Assembly (NCBI GenBank): GCA_019448385.1
Contig: JAGTXO010000012.1
Location: 62,001-126,000 of the forward strand
Length of the DNA: 64,000 nt
Source: Diacronema lutheri
Taxonomy: Eukaryota > Haptophyta > Pavlovophyceae > Pavlovales > Pavlovaceae
Reading direction: 5' to 3'
A model generated the notes under the pieces. That model had not been told where the DNA came from and did not search any database. It worked only from the letters and a program-made list of their open reading frames with translations. The translations under genes were made by a program, and so were the position numbers. Positions 58,010 to 64,000 of the stretch are shown here, in pieces (the first letter of the stretch is position 1; each line of letters starts with the position of its first letter).

Positions 58010-59524
58010 CTCGCCCTCGGCGCAGCCAGCGCCTGTGGCCGGCGCGAGCGGCGGTGCTGCAGCGTGCAGGGCAGGCAGCACAACGTCGAGCACCAGGCGC
58101 AGATACGCCTGCTGGAAGGGCAGGCGGAAGCGTGCGTCGCGCAGCCGGCAGAGCGCCGCCTCCTTGCCCCCGCGCCGCAACGCCGCGAGCGCTGCGCGCA
58201 CTGAGGGTTCGTCAGCCGCGGTGGGTGTGAGCCCCAGTGCGCGCAGCCGCACCGGGGGTTCGTCAGCCGCGGTGGGTGTGAGCCCGAGCGCGCGCGAAAA
58301 TGCGCCGCGCATGTCGTGCGCGCGCGTGTCGTACTCGAAGATTCGCTCGGTCGAAAGCGCGCGGAAGTGCGCGCTCGCCACGAACGCGAGCACGCGCGCG
58401 GACGGCGCGGGCTCGGCCGCGCGCGCGGCGCGCGCCTTTGCTACGTGCACTTCCATCGTGGCGAGAACGTGGGGGCAAGAGAAGTCAGGCAGCTGCGCGG
58501 CGTGGCCGTTCGAGGCGGAGAGGGCGGCGCCGAACCAGCTGGGCTTGGGCGTGCGCGCCGCAGCCGCGCACGTGGCGGCCACGCGCGGCGCAGGCGCCGG
58601 CCGGGGCTGCGTCGACGACGCCGGCGGGGCGAGCGGCGCGGCCGGGCCAGCACCGGCGCGCTCGGCGTGCGCGCCGTCTGCCGCGCCGTCGCCGTCGCAT
58701 GCGCGCTGCTCCGACTCGAGAAACGCCTCCAGCTGCGCGCGGCAGTGCATGGACGGCCGGCGTTTGGCGCGGCGTGAGTGCCGCACGGGCGCAAAGTGCG
58801 CGTCGTGGAGGGGCACAGGCCCGGCGCGCACGCCGGCGGCGGCGAGCGCGGCGTGCCGCGCGCGCAGCTCGGCACTCCACGGGACGTGGCTTTCCGCGAG
58901 CCGGTACTCGTGAAAGCAGCGCTCGCCGTACGCGCGGCGGAGGTGCGCGACAGGCCGGCGAGGCGCGCAAAGCGTCAGGTGACCGAACGTGAGGTCGTCG
59001 CGCAGCGGCAGCAGCTCGCCGTCGGCGAAGAACTCGCGCGGCCAGAGCTCAACGGCCTTGCGATTGTCGTAATGCCAGCACGGGAACGCACCGCCTGCTG
59101 CGTGCAGCTGCGCGATGATCGCCTCCGCGTACCCGTCGGGCTGCGCGGTCCCGTTGGCGCGGACGCTCAGCAGCGCGCGCAGCTCGTCCTCGCGCGCGTA
59201 GCGGCGAAGGACGAACAGGTCGACCCACACGCTCGTCGCAGCGTGAGGCCGAATCCGATCCGCCGCGGGCCACGGCCGCCGCTTGTACGACGCGACGTGC
59301 GCGATCGCGCCGGGCAGCGCGGCTCGGACGCGCTCGTAGTCACACTCGAGGATGCCCACGTCGACGTCGTCGTCACAGAAGAGGATGGAATGCGAGCGCA
59401 CGGCACCAAGCAGCGAGCCGGCGAGGAGGATGGGTCGCACGCCCAGCGCGGACAGTGCGGCGTCCATCGCCTCGAGAGTGTCGTAGAGCGCGTCGACCTC
59501 GGCCTGCTTCAGCAGAAGCGCCAT
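57398..59524 (-). CDS. LicD/fukutin-type nucleotidyltransferase fused to a 2OG-Fe(II) oxygenase
   Basis: 708 residues from ATG 59524. The N-terminal ~260 residues are a LicD-type domain: LLAGSLLGAVRSHS followed by FCDDDVDVGI, the metal-binding acidic cluster used by phosphocholine and phosphosugar transferases. The C-terminal third is a 2-oxoglutarate oxygenase fold: iron motif HADCAYGHSHANVNVVLPLY, then CLHFAGENRADEARVSLDFR with the distal ligand and Arg. Between them is an Ala/Pro linker with a 51-bp tandem duplication (58206-58300; GLTPTAADEP twice) and a Gly-Glu repeat from (CTCGCC)n at 57985-58020. It may modify a glycan or lipid, with the oxygenase acting on the same product; that is inference. 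Confidence 0.8.
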
Positions 59525-59566
59525 GGATTCTCCAGCAAATTTTTTTCGCGCGCTTTCACGACTCCG
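59525..59566. promoter_or_regulatory. 42-bp gap between divergent start codons
   Basis: AT-rich core (AAATTTTTTTCGCG) between the LicD fusion and the thymidylate kinase fusion; promoters must overlap the coding sequence. Confidence 0.4.
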
Positions 59567-60694
59567 ATGGACATGGGCGTGCCGACGCAGCACATCTACT
59601 TCGCCGCGTGCGCCACGCTGAGCTCGGAGCTCGCGGCCGTGACTGCGCGCCGCCTCGCTCAGTACGGCGTCGTCGCGCACGCGGCGACGCTGACAGCCGC
59701 CGCTGACCGACTCAAGGCGCTCGACCGCGCCGACGTCTTTGTCGCCAACGTGGGAGTTGGCGTGTCGAGTGCCGATGGGAGCGGCGCGGACGGCTCGCTC
59801 GCGAGCGTGGGCGTGGATCTGTGCTACGCGCTGTACAAGCGCCGCATCCCCGCGCTGTGCACATGGCAGGGTGTCGAGCGCCCGTGCCCGCTGCCGAGTG
59901 TCACGGCGCTCAGCGGCGCGGACCCTCTGCTCGAGCTCGCGCCGTACGCGTCGGACGCGGAACTGGAGGCGTTGCTCGCCGGATGGCTCGCGCCGCCGTC
60001 GAGCCCCGGCCGCATTTTTGTCATCGAAGGCGGCGACGGCGCCGGCAAACAGACGCAGGCTGCCGCGCTGCTCGCGCGGCTGCGGGCGGAGGGCTACCCG
60101 ACAGCGACGATGGATTTCCCCCACGACTCCGCGCTACACGGAAAGCTGATTCGCTCGCTGCTTGCGGGCGAGCACGGCTCGATCGGCGAGGTGAACCCGC
60201 TGCTCTTCGCCTCGCTCTACGCGCAGAACCGCCACTCCGTTGCGCCCGTCCTGCGCCACTGGCTTTCGCGCGGCGCGAACGTTGTCCTCGACCGTTATGC
60301 CGAGGCCAACTTTGGACATCAGGCGAGCAAGCTGCCCGAGGAGGCAGGTGCGCGCGAGCGATTGATCGAGCAATTGGACACGTTTGAGTACGGCTGGCTT
60401 GGTCTGCCGCGCTCGCACCGCGTGCTCTATCTCGACCTGCCGCCCGACGCGGCCGAGCGCGCGCTCCTGGCGGACGCGACGCGCGCTGCGCTCGACATTC
60501 ACGAGACCGCGGGCCAGAGCTACAAGAACGCGGTGCGCGACACCTTCCTGCTGTGCGCGCGCAAGTACGCGCACTGGCGCCACGTCCCATGCGTTGTCGG
60601 CACCGAGCGTCTCTCGCGCGAGCAGCTGGCCGACGAGATCTGGCGGACTCTTGCGCCCGAGTTCGTGAACCAGCGTGGCGCGCCAGGGGCATGA
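59567..60694 (+). CDS. Nucleoside deoxyribosyltransferase-like domain fused to thymidylate kinase
   Basis: 375 residues. The first ~140 residues resemble nucleoside 2-deoxyribosyltransferases and DNPH1/RCL: HIYFAACATLSSELAAVTAR, ALDRADVFVANV and VGVDLCYALYKRRIPAL. The rest is dTMP kinase: P-loop EGGDGAGKQTQ (about 154-164), DFPHDSALHGKLIRSLL, the DRYAEANFGHQ motif, a lid region, and AVRDTFLLCARKY. dTMP kinase makes dTDP for DNA; the N-terminal domain may hydrolyse or exchange damaged deoxynucleotides, a pool-cleaning role that is inference. Met at 59573 is an alternative start. Confidence 0.87.
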   Translation: MDMGVPTQHIYFAACATLSSELAAVTARRLAQYGVVAHAATLTAAADRLKALDRADVFVANVGVGVSSADGSGADGSLASVGVDLCYALYKRRIPALCTWQGVERPCPLPSVTALSGADPLLELAPYASDAELEALLAGWLAPPSSPGRIFVIEGGDGAGKQTQAAALLARLRAEGYPTATMDFPHDSALHGKLIRSLLAGEHGSIGEVNPLLFASLYAQNRHSVAPVLRHWLSRGANVVLDRYAEANFGHQASKLPEEAGARERLIEQLDTFEYGWLGLPRSHRVLYLDLPPDAAERALLADATRAALDIHETAGQSYKNAVRDTFLLCARKYAHWRHVPCVVGTERLSREQLADEIWRTLAPEFVNQRGAPGA

Positions 60695-60917
60695 GCGCGC
60701 GCGAGGACGGCGAGAGCAGCAGTGAAAACTCATTGGCAAGTTTCCTTGTCCACACGTCGCGCGCGCGATTCTTCCTGCCATCAACAGCCAAGGAGAGAAG
60801 GGAAAGAACAGTCTTGACCCGCTCGCCATAAAGCGCGCGCGCGCGCGCTCGGCGGTGCGCGCGCCAGCCTGACGCCCGCACCGGATCACGGTGCACACGT
60901 ACAGGCGGTGCGCGCGC
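60695..60917. other. Convergent spacer
   Basis: No gene is seen between two convergent stops. It includes a (GC)n run near 60834-60850. Confidence 0.6.
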
Positions 60918-62237
60918 TCAGACAAGCTTGAGGGGCCGAACGGCGCCAGTCGCCGACTTGACAAGGCTCGCGCCTGCCCAGCAGCCAACGGCGAGCCCGA
61001 CGACAATCGAGCAGGTGGACGCAATCATCCCTGCCATGATGCCCATCACAAGCACCTGCGTCGCGTCGTCGAGCAGCTGCGGGTCGGACTTTGCCAGCGT
61101 GAACAGGTGCGTGTGCGGCCGCTGGGGTGCGCCTGCTGCCGCGTCCGAGGCGAGCCCGACGATGCCCACGGGCGAGAAGGCGCGCGAGGCGGCTTTGCCG
61201 ACCCTGTCGATCCCGTTCAGCACAGCCGCGCACTCGGCCGAGAGCCCGTCGGCCGCGTCGGTCGCAACGAGCTGCTCCAAGATGAGCGTCTTGCGCGACG
61301 CGGCGGTGGTCACGGTGCCGTCCGCAGCCGCAACGGCGACGCCAACCGTCACCTCGTACAGGCAGCGCAAAAGGTGGGTTGGTACCGGCGTGGTGGGCAC
61401 GGGTGGCGCGGCGCGGCGCGGCTCGAGAAGAGCCGGCTCGCGCGCTGGTGCTGCCACCGTCACCTCCTCGTCATCGCCCTCGCCCTCGCCCTCGCCCTCG
61501 CCCTCGGCCCCGTCCTCGCCCTCGCCTCGCGCGGAGCAGAGCGCGCGACCCATCGCAGCTGTGCGCAGCCTCTCAACCTGGCGAGCGCAAAGCGGCGGCG
61601 ACCAGACGAGGAGCTCGGCGATCTGACCGTGGAGCTGGTGGCCGAGGATGAACCGGCCGCGCGTCGTCGGCTGGAGCGAGTCCTCCGACTCCCCATCGTC
61701 GCGCGCGCTGAGCGCGTGGAAGCCGGCACGCTCTGCGTCGGTGGGGTCGCGCTCGTCATCTGGCGCGCCGGGCTGCTGACCTTCCTCGGAGCCGTGGGCG
61801 TTGATCCAGCGCGGCTGCTCCAGGGTGAAGCGCTGCGGCTCTCGCGCGTCCACCGTCACCACCACCTCCTCGGAGGAAAAGTGCACGGCCGCAAAGTGCC
61901 ACTCGCCGTCGGACAGCTGCAGCCCCGACGTCTTGAGCGCCTCGTAGCGCGGCGCCGTGCCGAGCATGAAGATGAGCTCGCCCGTTTCGTCGAGAAAGAT
62001 GCCGTAATTTTCATTGTTGAAGGCGCTCTCCGCGTGCAGCTGTGTCACGAGCGCGTGCGCCTCACCCGCTGGCTGCGCGGGAGCGCGCACGAAGAAGGTA
62101 AGCGTGTGCGGAGACGCGGGCAGCGGGTGATCGATGACGTGCGCGGGCTGGCCGGAGAAGCGCAGGTCGCACGCGATCGGGTAAACCATCGGCATCGAGC
62201 TCTGTGCGAGGAGCGGCAGCAGCGCGACGAGCGGCAT
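60918..62237 (-). CDS. LamG/ConA-like jelly-roll membrane protein
   Basis: 439 residues. Signal peptide (MPLVALLPLLAQSS), then a laminin-G/concanavalin-like domain (about 20-220): HTLTFFVRAP, NYGIFLDETGELIFMLG, DGEWHFAAVHFSSEEVVVTV and FILGHQLHGQIAELLVWSP. A Gly-Glu-rich acidic linker from (CTCGCC)n follows. Near the C-terminus is one hydrophobic helix (GIMAGMIASTCSIVVGLAVG) and a short tail. This is a type I surface or endomembrane protein, perhaps binding carbohydrate. It is divergent from CFAP157, 136 bp apart. Confidence 0.8.
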   Translation of the reverse strand: MPLVALLPLLAQSSMPMVYPIACDLRFSGQPAHVIDHPLPASPHTLTFFVRAPAQPAGEAHALVTQLHAESAFNNENYGIFLDETGELIFMLGTAPRYEALKTSGLQLSDGEWHFAAVHFSSEEVVVTVDAREPQRFTLEQPRWINAHGSEEGQQPGAPDDERDPTDAERAGFHALSARDDGESEDSLQPTTRGRFILGHQLHGQIAELLVWSPPLCARQVERLRTAAMGRALCSARGEGEDGAEGEGEGEGEGDDEEVTVAAPAREPALLEPRRAAPPVPTTPVPTHLLRCLYEVTVGVAVAAADGTVTTAASRKTLILEQLVATDAADGLSAECAAVLNGIDRVGKAASRAFSPVGIVGLASDAAAGAPQRPHTHLFTLAKSDPQLLDDATQVLVMGIMAGMIASTCSIVVGLAVGCWAGASLVKSATGAVRPLKLV

Positions 62238-62373
62238 CCTGGGCGGAGGTTGAGGAGGAGGTGGGCAACGAACTCACTAGCGCCCTCCCGCCGTACTTCC
62301 TTCCCGCGACAGCTCGCCTTTTTTAAACGTCGTATAGCTGTGAGCGACAAGTTGTGTAACGGACGGTACGCCC

Positions 62374-64000
62374 ATGAGCAGGCCCATCGACGACTTCGTC
62401 GGGGCGCTCCTCGAACGGCGGAAGGATGCGCCGACGTCGGAGGGCGACCGCGAGTTCTTTCTGACGGAGATCCGCGTGCTTAAGGAGAAACTGAACCTTG
62501 CCGAGCTGCGCGTCGAGGAGCTCGTTGCGAAGAATGCCGAGCTCTCGTCGACGCTCGGCTCGCAAAAGATGGACCAGGCGGACATCTTCGAGTACCTCAA
62601 CGGCGAGCTGGCGAAGAAGACGCAAGAAGTCGTCCGGCTCGAGGAGGGCATCCAAAGTTTCGAGGAGAACAACGCGCACCTCATCGCCGAGTACGAGACC
62701 AAGCTGACAACGAGCGAGGACGCGCACTCAGCCGACCGCGAGCAGCTTGAGAAGCAGATTGGCGAGCTCACCGCCGCGCTCGAGGAGCTGAGCGACTTTC
62801 GAGCGCGCAAAGACGAGCTCGAGCGCGATAGCGCGCAAGTCAAAGCGACACTTGACGACGAAAAACGCGAGCATCAGCGCCACGTCTCCGAGCTCGAGCG
62901 CAAGCACGTGCAGGAGAAGGACCGCCTTAAGAAGGAGATGCTCGTCAAGCTGCGCGAGACCAAGGCGACGCTGCACAAGATGACGGCCAATCAGCTTGAC
63001 GCGACGACGAAGCGGACGATTGCAGAGAACGAGCAGATCTCCTCCGAGCTCGCATGGCAGTCCAAGGAGACAGACAAGCTGATTCGGCGCAACGAGAAGC
63101 TGACCGACGAGGCGAAAACGCTTCGGCGCGAGCTCGAGCTGCACAAGCAGACCGAGGAGGAGTTTGCACGAAAAGTGCATGTGTACCAGAAGACGATCAA
63201 GACGCTGCTTGCCAAGCTCAACTCGATGGACCTCGCCAAGCGCTCTGACACCGAGACGCTGCAGCACGTCGAGGAGGAGATTGAGCGCGCGCGCGCCCTC
63301 GCACACTCGCAGATCGAATCGCTCGAGGAGGAGGCGGCACGGCTGCGGATCGGCAAGGGCAGCGCTGAGTCGGAGGTGGAACAGCTGCGCGAGGAGATCG
63401 AGCGCGCACACGCCCTCGCCGAGCAGCGCGAGAGCATCGTCGACGATGGCGTCCGCTTCCTTCTCGAATGTCTGGATGACGCGCGCTCGGAGCTGCCGCG
63501 ACTGCGATCTGCCATCCCGATCGGCGCGGAGGCGAGCGGGACGGGCGGGGTCGCGAGTGCGAGCGTGCTCGGTGGTGGCGGCTCGCCGTCCACGCACCTC
63601 GAGGACGAGGACAGCGCGCTCGTCGAGTTTGACGGGGCGCAGCCCGACCTTTCGGCGCTCTCCGCCCAGCCATCGCAGCTTGCGGATCTGCGCGAGCCAG
63701 GCCAACGAGAGGCGGTGCTCGGCTCTATGCTCGAGCGGCTGCAGGCATACCAGAAGCAGCTGGCCGAGCTAGCGATGCATCGCGAGTGGCGCGCCATCCA
63801 GCGCCACGCGCTCGAGCAGCGGAGAGAAGGGCACGATGGCGTCGTGCCGCTCCCCCGTGCGCGCCGCACGCGTCGCGCGCGCTCACGCAGCGATTGCGCC
63901 GCGCGTGGTCCCGCCACCGCAGGCCGCATGACGCGCGCGCTTCGCCCACCATCCGCCCGCCCTGCACCCGTCCGCTCCGCGCGCAGCAATTGGAATGCCG
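62374..64000 (+). CDS. CFAP157: CFAP157-like flagellar coiled-coil protein (partial at window edge)
   Basis: The frame is open from ATG 62374 to the end of the window, 542 codons, with no stop. It is almost all coiled coil with sparse proline until about residue 380. The stretch KDRLKKEMLVKLRETKATLH and TANQLDATTKRTIAENEQIS matches the conserved core of CFAP157, a basal-body/axoneme protein needed for central-pair or flagellar shape. The last ~50 residues (after HALEQRREGHDG) are Arg/Pro/Ala-rich and may be intron or a divergent tail. Together with the p25-alpha, CCP and kinesin genes it indicates a flagellated cell. Confidence 0.82.
   Translation, partial: MSRPIDDFVGALLERRKDAPTSEGDREFFLTEIRVLKEKLNLAELRVEELVAKNAELSSTLGSQKMDQADIFEYLNGELAKKTQEVVRLEEGIQSFEENNAHLIAEYETKLTTSEDAHSADREQLEKQIGELTAALEELSDFRARKDELERDSAQVKATLDDEKREHQRHVSELERKHVQEKDRLKKEMLVKLRETKATLHKMTANQLDATTKRTIAENEQISSELAWQSKETDKLIRRNEKLTDEAKTLRRELELHKQTEEEFARKVHVYQKTIKTLLAKLNSMDLAKRSDTETLQHVEEEIERARALAHSQIESLEEEAARLRIGKGSAESEVEQLREEIERAHALAEQRESIVDDGVRFLLECLDDARSELPRLRSAIPIGAEASGTGGVASASVLGGGGSPSTHLEDEDSALVEFDGAQPDLSALSAQPSQLADLREPGQREAVLGSMLERLQAYQKQLAELAMHREWRAIQRHALEQRREGHDGVVPLPRARRTRRARSRSDCAARGPATAGRMTRALRPPSARPAPVRSARSNWNA

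Noticed and set aside
1-64000. Mobile elements, virus-derived copies, tRNA or rRNA genes
   Set aside because: I saw no transposase, reverse transcriptase, capsid-like gene, long terminal repeats or convincing tRNA clover pattern. The NRT2 array is explained by tandem duplication. A by-eye reading can miss short RNA genes.

Overview
This is a very GC-rich nuclear window from a eukaryotic, photosynthetic, flagellate alga; a haptophyte (possibly pavlovophyte-like) fits best, but the species is inferred. Support: short spliceosomal introns (about 90-190 bp, donors mostly GTGCGC or GTGAGC, acceptors CAG); eukaryotic gene families (kinesins, a myosin, a cytosolic carboxypeptidase, TPPP/p25-alpha, CFAP157, a DOT1-like methyltransferase); and plastid proteins, including a Rieske protein whose N-terminus resembles the 'ASAF' bipartite leaders of secondary plastids. 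I see no prokaryotic operons, tRNA, rRNA, CRISPR or virus-derived elements. Genes are packed tightly, with several divergent pairs whose start codons lie 24-160 bp apart.

Left third (1-20 kb) is a nitrate-assimilation neighbourhood. Five tandem units of about 2.96 kb each carry an NRT2-type nitrate transporter (+ strand). The predicted proteins differ at one residue only. Between copies, on the - strand, sit four truncated fragments of the next gene, a prephenate dehydratase-arogenate dehydrogenase fusion, whose intact copy closes the array (16071-13851). Then, all on the - strand, come an AP2-domain factor and a nitrate reductase that has the molybdenum, dimerisation and cytochrome b5 domains but lacks the FAD/NADH part and ends in a membrane segment.

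Middle (20-45 kb): a head-to-head pair of kinesin-TPR paralogues, one with degenerate switch motifs; a tandem GST-N/thioredoxin-fold protein; an AFG2/CDC48-type AAA ATPase; a small ubiquitin-like protein; a receptor-like protein with an ectodomain, about seven membrane segments and a TIR-like C-terminus split over four exons; a 2OG oxygenase-TPR protein; two unrecognised genes; a PDZ-like protein; a RING-CH ligase; a triple p25-alpha protein divergent from a tubulin-type carboxypeptidase; a small membrane protein; a plastid Rieske protein; an alanine-rich region of doubtful coding status; and the catalytic subunit of ferredoxin-thioredoxin reductase.

Right third (45-64 kb): a large myosin, a DOT1-like methyltransferase, an unknown secreted or plastid membrane protein, a second TIR-like protein (with TPRs and a putative acylated N-terminus), a 17-unit 20-bp minisatellite, a LicD-2OG oxygenase fusion divergent from a deoxyribosyltransferase-like/thymidylate kinase fusion, a LamG-type membrane protein, and CFAP157, which runs off the right edge. 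Gene models were spliced by hand from frame, donor and acceptor, so exon borders are predictions.
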